The position numbers were made by a program, and so were the translations under genes. Below, piece after piece: positions 1-8,200 of a stretch of 12,343 nt of DNA. How positions within the stretch are numbered: the stretch's first letter is position 1; every line of letters starts with the position of its first letter. Source of the stretch: Promethearchaeota archaeon (GTDB lineage: Archaea; Asgardarchaeota; Lokiarchaeia; Sigynarchaeales; SOKP01); contig JAGXNZ010000340.1 of assembly GCA_019894655.1 (NCBI GenBank), positions 1 to 12,343 on the forward strand, given 5' to 3'. The notes beneath the pieces are model-generated. The model was given only the letters and a program-made list of their open reading frames with translations, did not search any database and was not told where the DNA came from.

Positions 1-10
1 TCATGATTTA

Positions 11-20
11 AATTTTTATA
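11..20 (+). promoter_or_regulatory. Probable TATA box for the Rag-like GTPase gene
   Basis: The A/T-only stretch AATTTTTATA is centred about 26 bases before the ATG at 42, the distance expected between an archaeal TATA box and the transcription start. It would therefore give a leaderless or nearly leaderless mRNA. No Shine-Dalgarno-like sequence precedes the ATG, which fits. A second TATA-like string at 31-38 lies too close to the ATG to serve this start. The call rests on position and composition only, in a genome that is A/T-rich throughout. Confidence 0.35.
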
Positions 21-41
21 GGTCAACCCTTTTATATAAGT

Positions 42-923
42 ATGGTTGAAACCAAGAAAGTTGTATTCATCGGACCCCCCGGTACGGGAAAGACTACGAT
101 CAAAAAGGTATTTTTTGAAATGGTAAGTCCCCTCAAACTATTAAAAAATGCCTTGGATCCTACCAGAGGTATAAACTCAAGCATTTATTCGTTTTTCGAC
201 CTAGATTTAGGTGTTTTCGATTTAGCTGGTCAGGAAAACGCTGATTGGTTTAGCAAAGATAGTAACATTTTTAATCACACAAATTTGATCATATGCGTTC
301 TAGACATTAATCGATACCTTAAAGAGAATATAGAATTCATCGGTGATATTATCAGGATACAAAATGACTTAAAATTAAGCAATTGCTCAATTGCGATACT
401 ATTGCATAAAATAGATTTAACTGAACCACTTTATTTACAACAGAAATTGAAGGCTATCAACGACTACCTTGTGAATGAAAAGCGGCAGGATTTGAGTTCC
501 CAAATATATCCAACATCTATAACAAAGAAGTACTTTTTAGAAACATATGACATAATATCCCAACTTTTCTGTAATCTCATTAAATATAAAATTGGAGATA
601 TAAATGAGAAGGTACTTCACGATTTAAGAGTTGATTTGGGGATTATTGTACAATATAGCGATCTCAAGGATCATAAGATAGCTGATCTCTTCTACGATTT
701 AAATTTATCAAATAAAGATGCTACACCACGTTTACAAAGATTGGAGAAATTAGGTTTCTTAGAGTTCTCGGAAAATTCACCTAATTTCCATTTGACAGAA
801 CGAGCAGGTTTTTTAGAATTAGGCTTGGAATCGGAAGACTTTGATGAGAAGGAGACCAAAATTAACAAAATTCTCGAATCACTTTACATTTTTTCTAATA
901 TTAATCAAATAAAAGAAGTATAG
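42..923 (+). CDS. Rag/Gtr-like small GTPase with C-terminal winged-helix domain
   Basis: A 293-residue small GTPase. Visible motifs are the P-loop GPPGTGKTT (residues 11-19), a switch I threonine in LDPTRGI (T41), DLAGQE at 60-65 with Q64 in the place of Ras Gln61, HKID at 122-125, and TSI at 158-160. HKxD instead of NKxD, and TSI as the G5 motif, are hallmarks of the eukaryotic Rag/Gtr family, so I place it there and not with Ras, Rab or Arf. Rag proteins normally end in a roadblock domain. Here residues about 190-262 instead read as a winged helix: a recognition-helix pattern LSNKDATPRLQRLEKLGFLE followed by a beta wing and FHLTERAG. No lipidation motif is present at the C-terminus, so it is probably cytosolic. 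In eukaryotes Rag GTPases signal nutrient state at lysosomes; the archaeal role is unknown. The gene stands 59 bases before the SDR gene and is probably transcribed separately from the large cluster downstream. Confidence 0.85.
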   Translation: MVETKKVVFIGPPGTGKTTIKKVFFEMVSPLKLLKNALDPTRGINSSIYSFFDLDLGVFDLAGQENADWFSKDSNIFNHTNLIICVLDINRYLKENIEFIGDIIRIQNDLKLSNCSIAILLHKIDLTEPLYLQQKLKAINDYLVNEKRQDLSSQIYPTSITKKYFLETYDIISQLFCNLIKYKIGDINEKVLHDLRVDLGIIVQYSDLKDHKIADLFYDLNLSNKDATPRLQRLEKLGFLEFSENSPNFHLTERAGFLELGLESEDFDEKETKINKILESLYIFSNINQIKEV

Positions 924-982
924 GACCAAATCTAAGGCAATATTTTAATTATTCACAACTTAAAAGAGTAGATGATATCCAT

Positions 983-1786
983 ATGGATTTAGGGTTAAAA
1001 GATAAAGTTGCACTAATTCTCGCTTCAAGTAAAGGATTGGGATTAGCATGTGCTAAAGGTTTATATAGTGAGGGAGTAAATGTTATAATTTGTAGCCGTT
1101 CTAAGGAAAATCTTGAGAAAGCTAAGAGCGAAATTAGTGAATTCAGACCTAGCAACTTAAATAATAAAATTGTTGCAATAGTAACTGATTTAAACGATGA
1201 AGAACAGATTAAATCTTTAGTAGAAAGAACCATAAAAGAATTTAAGCGAATAGATATATTGGTTCATAACGCTGGAGGCCCTCCTTCAGCGCCATTTAGT
1301 GGAATAACCAAAGAAGATTGGCAAAATTCGATTAATCTCAACTTACTTTCTTTCGTTAGAGTTTCCGAATTAGTTTTACCTATTATGCAGCAACAACATT
1401 TTGGCAGAATAATAGCAATTACTTCAGTTTCTGTGAAACAGCCGCTTAATAATTTGGTTTTATCAAATACAACTCGTCTCGGCGTCGTAGGTTTTGCAAA
1501 AACGCTAGCTAACGAATACGCAAAAGATAATATCTTAGTTAATGTTGTTTGTCCCGGGCCCACGCTAACTAATAGGATGAAGGAGTTAATTAAAACTCAA
1601 ATGAGTGAGACAGGTAAGTCAGAACAAGAAGTTATGAATTATTGGCTTGATAATATTCCATTGGGAAGGTTTGGGCAACCGGAAGATTTAGCAAATCTAG
1701 TGGTCTTTTTAGCTTCTGAGAGAGCTAGTTATATAACTGGGACAGTAGTCCAAGTTGATGGTGGGTTTGTAAAAAGTTCACTTTAA
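983..1786 (+). CDS. Short-chain dehydrogenase/reductase, FabG-like but lacking the catalytic Tyr and Lys
   Basis: A 267-residue classical-SDR-length protein with a Rossmann fold. The nucleotide-binding glycine motif is ASSKGLG (residues 14-20), without the usual initial TG. NAGG (96-99), the active-site Asn region NLNL (N120) and Ser148 are present, as are the C-terminal CPGPTLT (190-196) and the IPLGRFGQPEDLANLVVFLAS and ITGTVVQVDGG segments. The canonical YxxxK is replaced: Ser161 sits at the Tyr position (13 after Ser148, the FabG spacing) and Arg165 at the Lys position. I recall a recurrent divergent SDR group with LSNxxR here, so this is probably a fixed subfamily trait and not a decayed gene. 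The ATG at 983 gives the usual N-terminus for this group (MDLGLKDKVALI). Annotation tools will likely call it 3-oxoacyl-ACP reductase or glucose dehydrogenase; neither is supported by the active site. A TATA-like string at 941-950 may be its own promoter. Confidence 0.88.
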   Translation: MDLGLKDKVALILASSKGLGLACAKGLYSEGVNVIICSRSKENLEKAKSEISEFRPSNLNNKIVAIVTDLNDEEQIKSLVERTIKEFKRIDILVHNAGGPPSAPFSGITKEDWQNSINLNLLSFVRVSELVLPIMQQQHFGRIIAITSVSVKQPLNNLVLSNTTRLGVVGFAKTLANEYAKDNILVNVVCPGPTLTNRMKELIKTQMSETGKSEQEVMNYWLDNIPLGRFGQPEDLANLVVFLASERASYITGTVVQVDGGFVKSSL

Positions 1787-1842
1787 AAAAGTATAGAGAA
1801 AAATATCACTTCAATATCTCAGTAATTTAAATATTAAATCTA

Positions 1843-1851
1843 TTTTTTTTT
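1843..1851 (+). terminator. T-tract terminator after the SDR gene
   Basis: Nine consecutive T's lie 57 bases past the SDR stop codon. Archaeal RNA polymerase commonly terminates at such oligo-T tracts without needing a hairpin, and none is obvious here. The rest of the 283-base gap (1787-2069) is A/T-rich, with no convincing gene or RNA structure; the only other element I would name is the promoter near 2011. Confidence 0.45.
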
Positions 1852-2008
1852 ATGAGATGAAGGTTTAAAATAGGGAAGTGTTACTACTATTTTGTATTTA
1901 TCAAATAATGTATGTAAACTTAGGAAAAACGCGATTAGAATTTATAACAAGTGTAAGTTTAATAAATAGAATATTATTTAATTAATTGATTTTAAGATTC
2001 CGAATCAG

Positions 2009-2026
2009 AAATTTATATTTTTAATA
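2009..2026 (+). promoter_or_regulatory. Possible promoter of the four-gene surface-protein cluster
   Basis: The string AATTTATATTTTTAAT is the best TATA-box match in the gap upstream of the first surface-protein gene, and the purine-rich CAGAAA just before it could act as BRE. A transcription start near 2040 would leave a leader of about 30 bases before the GTG at 2070. It is the only place before the cluster with room for a promoter, since the later gaps are at most 37 bases. Composition makes false TATA boxes likely. Confidence 0.3.
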
Positions 2027-2069
2027 ATTTTGTAAAGGAATTGATAGTAAAAATCGTATAGATGAGTGA

Positions 2070-5000
2070 GTGAGTTTGACAGAAAGTAAACGACAATTTA
2101 AAGCAATCGGATTTTTAATTTTGCTTAGTATTTCTTTATTTTTTCCCTTTATTCAAAATAATCTTAATGTATCTTATGAAGAAAATAGAGATACTGATTT
2201 TGTCAAGACTTCCGCTCAAAGATTTGTAACGCAACAATGGATTAATAATCCTACATTTGAGTCTCCAATCGAACCAACTTGGTATTGGGAAAATGGAACT
2301 GAAGGAGATAATTCAGATATGGGGGCAACCACGAGTCCTGGGGAAGCAAATTTTATGGTTTTGGGAGAAAACGGAACATTTACATTTTCAGGAGTTCCTA
2401 ACTCCACTTGGATTGAAACACCCAATTACGATTGGGGTGTCTTCCCTAATTCGGATGATCGCCATTTTGATGTTGATGGGTGCTGGATTGAACATCATTG
2501 GGATGAAAGTGTTAATCAAACGGGAAATACTGTTAGTGTGCATTGGAAAAAGAATATTACGCTACCAAAGGATATGACAGATTATAAAATTATGTCTTCG
2601 TCTCTTGATGTTATTTTTAATGCTTCTGCTCAAATATTTTATGGTTCAAATGGTATTGAAGTTATTGGTGATAACGGGTCAGGATCGCCTAATTGGTGTT
2701 TTGAGATAGGAGATTATGCGAGATTTTACGTCCTAATTGAAGATTTAAATAGCGTATATCAACCATTTCAACTAGCTGAAAACAGAACTCGCGACTTAGG
2801 AAGAGATTTTCCTGCAATCGGTGAAAAAACGGATTGGTCTTTAGATCAAATTAATGAAAACCTATTATGTACGTATTTAGAATATGTATTAAGTGTCAAT
2901 TCAACAAGTTTTACAATGATTCTCGGAATAGATATCTTCTGTGAAGATAATGATGCTAATGTCGATTCCGATTATTGGGATGAATTAAGAATTAAATCCT
3001 ATAATCTGACTTTCACATACGAGAAAAAAATTGACCAGTCGACTTCTATTTCGTGGAATCAAAAAGGAAATAAGCTTGATGGGGGCAGTGTTCAGATTGA
3101 TGATGCCAAATTTTTCTTTAAGTATAAAGTTAACAATATTTGGCCCTCTACAGCGCCTCTTTCAGAGATTAGATTTTATATTAATAATAAAACTTTCGAT
3201 GAAGGCATTATAAAACTAACATCGGCAAATACATCATTCCAAGAAGGAAAAGTTGGAGGATTTGATGTTACAAGTTTATTAACAACAGATGTGAACATTA
3301 CGGTCTCAATAGAAGTTTTTCTCAAAGATACATTTGAATTAGATCAAGTTTATAATATTTCTATTGATGATGTATATCTTAATATTTCTTATACCGAAAC
3401 ATTTCCAGATTATGGTACAGATTTAGAATTATTTTTGGACGGAGAAGATAAAACTCTTGATCCAGTAATTCAAATTCCTATTAAGGAAGTGTTAAACATT
3501 ACTGTTAGTTATAAGGATAATGTAAGTGGAAATCACATCAGTGCTGATAGCGCTACTTTAGAAGGAAAGGTTTCTGGCGATTTAACTGAAAATGTTACCT
3601 TAGAACATTATTATATCATCGTAAACTCAACAGAGCTAGGACTAGGAATTAGCGTATTAACTGTCACTCTTCAAAAAGTCAATTACGAGACTGAGTCTAT
3701 CCCGATTCTTGTCGAAGTTATCGAGAGAGAAACTCAATTAATGCTTTATATAGATAGTGTTCAAAAATTTGATAATGATACGATATTTTCCCAAAACGGT
3801 GAGTTCTTAGAAATAACCATCAACTACACAGATAATCTCACATCACTGCATATAGATGGAGCCTCAGCCGATTTATTAGGATTTGGAAGCATGGATGAAG
3901 GTTTAAATCAATATAACTATACTTTAAACACTAATAACTTGAGTCAGGGTGTGAATGTATTAACTATTTTTGCTCAAAAAAATAATTATCAATCCCAAAC
4001 GATTCAATTCTTCATTAATGTAGATGAAAGAGCTACAGAATTAATTCTATTTGTCGATGGTCTCCAGAAAAATCAAAGCGATACTATCCAATTTGAAGCA
4101 AACGAGTTAGTGAATATAACAATTTTCTTTAGAGATTATCTTACGGGCTCTCATCTAAGTGGAGCTAACGTAGAATTGTTGGGCATTAATAATTTGGATG
4201 AAATAGGTTCACAATTTAATATTACCATTAATACAAAGGATTTAGCGCAGGGTATCAATATTTTGACAATTTTTGCTCAATTAACTAATTATCAACCAAA
4301 ATCTATCCAATTTTTCATAGAAGTTGGAGAAAGAGCTACACAGCTTCAGCTATTTATAAATAGGGAAGATAAAACCGCAGATCCTGTTTTTGAATTGCCA
4401 ATTGGTAGCATGATTAATATTACTATTAAGTTTTATGATAATCGAACGGGATTTGGATTATTCAATGCACTTATACAACTAATTGGAGAAGGCTTATTTG
4501 AAAACCTTACAGAAAACTTGATGCTAAATCAATATACGATCATTTTAAATAGTTCTACCCTATTACTTGGTGTTAAATTATTCTCAGTTGTGACCCAATT
4601 ACCAACATATCAAATAAATACAATCGATGTAAGAATAACGGTAGATCGCGTGAGTGCTTTAATAGATACCGTATCTGGCTTAAATTCTGCAGATATAAAA
4701 CCCCTTGATGATTTTCTTATTCAAATTGTCCTTAACAATACTGATTTCGGGGGATCCATCAAAAATGCAACTGTAACTTACAGGTGGGATAATAGACAAG
4801 GAATTTTGCTTGATTCTGATAATGATGGAATATATGAAGTCACATTAAATAATGTACCCGCAGGATCGTATCGTATCTATATTAATGCTTATGCTGGAGA
4901 AAATTATGACTTTATCGACGACTTCGAAATTATTTTAAACGTAATCGCACAACCAGGTCCTGATATTACCATAATAATAATATCTTTGGCAATTGGTGTA

Positions 5001-5282
5001 GTAGGATTAAGCCTGGGTATCGTTCTGTACCAAAAACATTTTAAATATCCACCAAAAGTTAGGAAAATAAGAAAATTAAGGAAGAAAATTGTGAAAGGTA
5101 AAAAATTAAAACCAATTTCTCTTCAAACGCGTGAAGAAATTATTAAAAATAATTTATTAGAAAATAAAGCTCAAATAAGTGAGGAAACTACTAAAAACCT
5201 AAATTCTGTTAAAAAAGAGAATAGTAATAAAATTGAAACTGAGAAAAGCAATTTTCATGAAAAATTTGAGAGTGAGGTGTAA
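2070..5282 (+). CDS. Large single-pass surface protein with jelly-roll-like and Ig-like repeat domains (paralogue A)
   Basis: A 1070-residue surface protein. Residues about 11-30 form a hydrophobic signal peptide or N-terminal anchor. Residues about 50-318 and 325-445 look like two beta-sandwich (jelly-roll-like) domains, ending in the similar strands YNLTFTYE and VYLNISYTETF. Five Ig-like repeats of about 100 residues follow (450-551, 554-652, 655-752, 756-858, 862-957); inner repeats open with ERATxL. One transmembrane helix lies at about 964-987, then FKYPP and a polybasic cytoplasmic tail of about 80 residues. I count more than 30 N-x-S/T sequons by hand, nearly all outside, which fits heavy N-glycosylation. 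Cysteines C138, C210, C267 and C291 are all in the first domain. The start is GTG (2070) or possibly TTG (2076); no in-frame ATG lies before the hydrophobic segment, and no clear Shine-Dalgarno is seen. It is the first gene of the cluster and 3 bases from its paralogue. An adhesin, S-layer-associated or receptor role is possible; no enzyme motif is seen. Confidence 0.88.
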   Translation: MSLTESKRQFKAIGFLILLSISLFFPFIQNNLNVSYEENRDTDFVKTSAQRFVTQQWINNPTFESPIEPTWYWENGTEGDNSDMGATTSPGEANFMVLGENGTFTFSGVPNSTWIETPNYDWGVFPNSDDRHFDVDGCWIEHHWDESVNQTGNTVSVHWKKNITLPKDMTDYKIMSSSLDVIFNASAQIFYGSNGIEVIGDNGSGSPNWCFEIGDYARFYVLIEDLNSVYQPFQLAENRTRDLGRDFPAIGEKTDWSLDQINENLLCTYLEYVLSVNSTSFTMILGIDIFCEDNDANVDSDYWDELRIKSYNLTFTYEKKIDQSTSISWNQKGNKLDGGSVQIDDAKFFFKYKVNNIWPSTAPLSEIRFYINNKTFDEGIIKLTSANTSFQEGKVGGFDVTSLLTTDVNITVSIEVFLKDTFELDQVYNISIDDVYLNISYTETFPDYGTDLELFLDGEDKTLDPVIQIPIKEVLNITVSYKDNVSGNHISADSATLEGKVSGDLTENVTLEHYYIIVNSTELGLGISVLTVTLQKVNYETESIPILVEVIERETQLMLYIDSVQKFDNDTIFSQNGEFLEITINYTDNLTSLHIDGASADLLGFGSMDEGLNQYNYTLNTNNLSQGVNVLTIFAQKNNYQSQTIQFFINVDERATELILFVDGLQKNQSDTIQFEANELVNITIFFRDYLTGSHLSGANVELLGINNLDEIGSQFNITINTKDLAQGINILTIFAQLTNYQPKSIQFFIEVGERATQLQLFINREDKTADPVFELPIGSMINITIKFYDNRTGFGLFNALIQLIGEGLFENLTENLMLNQYTIILNSSTLLLGVKLFSVVTQLPTYQINTIDVRITVDRVSALIDTVSGLNSADIKPLDDFLIQIVLNNTDFGGSIKNATVTYRWDNRQGILLDSDNDGIYEVTLNNVPAGSYRIYINAYAGENYDFIDDFEIILNVIAQPGPDITIIIISLAIGVVGLSLGIVLYQKHFKYPPKVRKIRKLRKKIVKGKKLKPISLQTREEIIKNNLLENKAQISEETTKNLNSVKKENSNKIETEKSNFHEKFESEV
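3417..4940 (+). repeat. Five tandem Ig-like repeats in paralogue A
   Basis: In protein residues 450-957 the pattern [T/A]xLxLFxDG, a linker, INITIxYxDNxTGxHISGA, a further strand, then GxNxLTIxAQxxNYxxxxIQFFIEV recurs every 101-105 residues. Conserved starts are T450, R553, R654, R755 and about V861. The fifth copy is the most divergent: it has YRW and a D-x-D-N-D-G loop (residues 915-920) in place of the usual middle strands, and it abuts the membrane helix. The repeat unit resembles bacterial or archaeal Ig-like beta sandwiches. Confidence 0.7.
4284..4384 (+). repeat. 101-base tract nearly identical to 7473-7573 (copy 1)
   Basis: Spans the end of Ig-like repeat 3 and start of repeat 4 of paralogue A. 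Aligned by hand without gaps to 7473-7573 it shows 6 mismatches in 101 bases, some of them silent, whereas flanking sequence is much less alike. This suggests recent gene conversion or recombination between the two genes. Confidence 0.8.
5274..5279 (+). promoter_or_regulatory. Strong Shine-Dalgarno site for paralogue B
   Basis: GAGGTG matches the archaeal consensus GGAGGTGA, complementary to the 16S rRNA 3' end. It lies 6 bases before the ATG at 5286 and overlaps the last codons of paralogue A, up to its TAA stop. This fixes the start of the second gene and argues for coupled translation of the pair. Confidence 0.8.
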
Positions 5283-5285
5283 ATT

Positions 5286-8200
5286 ATGAAGAGTAGACAG
5301 TTTGCTAGTTTAGGTTTCATAGGGATATTAATTCTCTCTTCTCTTGTTTTTCCTTTAATTAATATTCTTACTCCAAAAATAACAATAAATCAGCCATATC
5401 ATAATAATTTTATTCACACATCAGCAGAAACAATATATAACCAAGAATGGTTAATAAATAATGATTTCTCAACTCAAGATGCGTGGTATTATACAAAAGG
5501 TGCCCAAGGAGATAATTCCACTGTTGATGCGAATATTAGTAGTGGTCAAGCAAATTATATTATACTAGGAGATAGTAATACTATTGAAATTTCAGGAGTT
5601 CCAAATAATACTTGGGCAGCCACACCAAATTTAGACTGGGGTGTTTTCCCTGATAATCACGGATTTGATGACAATGGATGTTGGGTTAATTATACTTGGG
5701 ATGAGAGTGATGGAGATGAGACGGGACAAACACCTAGTATACAATGGAAAAAACAAATCAATTTACCATTTGATATGACAAATTTTCGAATTACATCTGC
5801 GTCAATTGAAACAAAATTTAACGCATCTGTTCAAGCAACACCATATGGTAGTGGTGGTATTGATGTTCCTGGTGATACTTGTAGTTATCTTGATATAGGA
5901 GATTGGGCGAGGTTTTACGTACTAATTGAAGACTTAGAAAATGAATATCAACCCTTTGAGTTGGCAAGAAACCGAACTCGCAATTTAGGAAGTGATGGAC
6001 CTCCTGCTATTACGAATATAACCAATACACCACTGGACTCTATTGATGAAGAATTGTTAATCGAATATTTAGAATTAGTTTTAGGGATCAATTCCACATC
6101 GTTTAACTTTACTCTTGGAATAGACCTGTATTGTGAAGATAATGATTCAGGATATGAATTAGATATATGGGAGGAATTACGATTTAATTCCTATAATCTC
6201 ACTTTCACATATGAGAGAGAAATAAAAGAATATTCTTCAATTTCATGGAATCAAAAAGGAAATAAAATTACAGGAGGCAATGTGCAAATAACTGATGCTA
6301 ATCTTAAATTTAATTATAAAATTGATCAAGATTGGCCTACTCCATTATCAACATTCTCAGAAATTAGAATTTTGATTAATAATAACCCACACACTGAAAC
6401 TATTAGGTTAAGTAGTGCTAATACTACATGGCAGGACGCTAAGTTAGGAGGATTTGATGTTACCAATTTGATTTTAAAGGATATTAATATTACTCTCTCC
6501 TTGCAAGTATTTATAGCAAATACTTTCACTTTAAATAACAACATCACCATCTCTATAGTTGATGTCTATCTAAACATTACCTATATAGAAACCTTTCCAG
6601 ATTATGGAACTGAATCTCAATTATTCTTAGAGACTATTAATAAAACTGCTAATCGATTTATTAAAATCCCATTAGGAAATACCGTAAACATCACGATAAA
6701 ATATTTAGATAATCAAACTGGAAACCATATCTCAGGTGCTAATGTTCAACTTAGCGGTAAAGTTTCGGGTCAATTAAATGAAAATGATTCTTTAGAACAA
6801 TATTCAAGAATAATAAACAGCACTTATCTTGGAATAGGGATATGGTCGCTAACAGTGACTGCCCAAAAATCTAATTACGAAACACAAATAATTCAATTCT
6901 ATGTTGAAGTTTTCGAAAGAGCAACCGAATTTGAATTATATGTAAATGATACTCAAAAATCAAATAATGATATTATTCAAATTGAAGCAAATAAAATATT
7001 AAATTTAACTGCTTTTTACCGAGATAACATAACAAAAGTCCATCTTAGTGGAGCAGAAGCCACCCTTCTTGGTGTTGGTAATTTCAGTGAAATTGGCCCA
7101 CAATATAATTATACCTTAAATTCAAATGATCTAAGTATAGGATTTAACGTATTATCTATTTTTACTCAACTAGATAATTATGAATCTCAAAACATTCAAA
7201 TTTACATCGAAGTATACGATATTGCGTCTGAACTACAACTATTAGTAGACGATACACCAACGAACGCACTTGAGACTATACAACTCGAAGTTAATCAGCA
7301 TATCAACCTTACTATATTCTACAGGGATAATGTAACAGAACAACATATATCAGGGGCAACAGTAACATTGGATTGGGATAATTTTACTGAAACTGGATTT
7401 CAGTATAATTATTCTTTAAACACGAATGATTTGGACCAAGGAATAACAATTGTTACAATAGAAGCACAATTTACTAATTATCAATCAAAATCAATCCAAT
7501 TTTTCATAGAAGTTGTAGAAAGAGCTACACAGCTTCAACTATTTATAAATGGGGAAGATAAAATCGCAGATCCCGTGTATGAACTTCCATTTGGGAGTAG
7601 TTTAAATATTACAGTTATATATTCGGATAATCAGACTGAAACTCATATTAGCGGAGGGAATATTCAGTTGATAAATGATACTTATTCTAGTAATTTCACT
7701 GAAAATTTAGCTATGAATCAATACACTTTGTTATTAGATACGACTGTTTTAAAAATTGGAGTGAATTTATTTACAATTAACGCACATGCTAACAACTTTC
7801 AAGTTAAAACATTAAGTTTAAGGATTACATTGAATAAAATAGCTACGGTAATAAATACTACTTCTGGAGAGTCCTACTTTAGCATATTACCTAGTGAATC
7901 TATATCATTAGCAATAGTATTAACCGATATTGATTTTGGAGGACCAATTCTTAATGCTACAGTTACATACCGATGGGCGTATGGTCAAGGTACTCTTTTA
8001 GATCCCGAAAATGATGGTACTTACGAAGATGAATTAAAGGATATTCCAACGGGTACTTATACAATAACTATTACTGCTTCTAAGGGAGATGACTATAGTT
8101 TTAAAACTTATGAAATTACATTAAATGTTGTATCAATTACTCCACCTGATTTTTCTATGTTATTTATTATGTTAGCAGGAGCACTTGTTGCTTTGGTTGT

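Noticed and set aside
31..38. TTTATATA as promoter of the GTPase gene
   Set aside because: It would place transcription start about 20 bases inside the coding region; the 11-20 element fits the ATG at 42 better.
949..1563. Antisense open frames under the SDR gene
   Set aside because: They mirror a clearly coding + strand gene, have no family resemblance and no start signals.
1908..1985. A 25-codon ATG frame in the gap before the surface-protein genes
   Set aside because: No ribosome site, no recognisable sequence and a length expected by chance in A/T-rich DNA.
1787..2069. Possible non-coding RNA or riboswitch before the surface-protein cluster
   Set aside because: The gap is A/T-rich, with no stable stem, no conserved motif and no GC-rich island, which a structured RNA in such a genome would often show.
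2216..3213. Alternative-frame open frames inside the first surface-protein gene
   Set aside because: They overlap a long, domain-rich frame with a paralogue next door; their translations look random.
6326..6550. Antisense open frame in the second surface-protein gene
   Set aside because: Shadow of the coding strand with no recognisable features.
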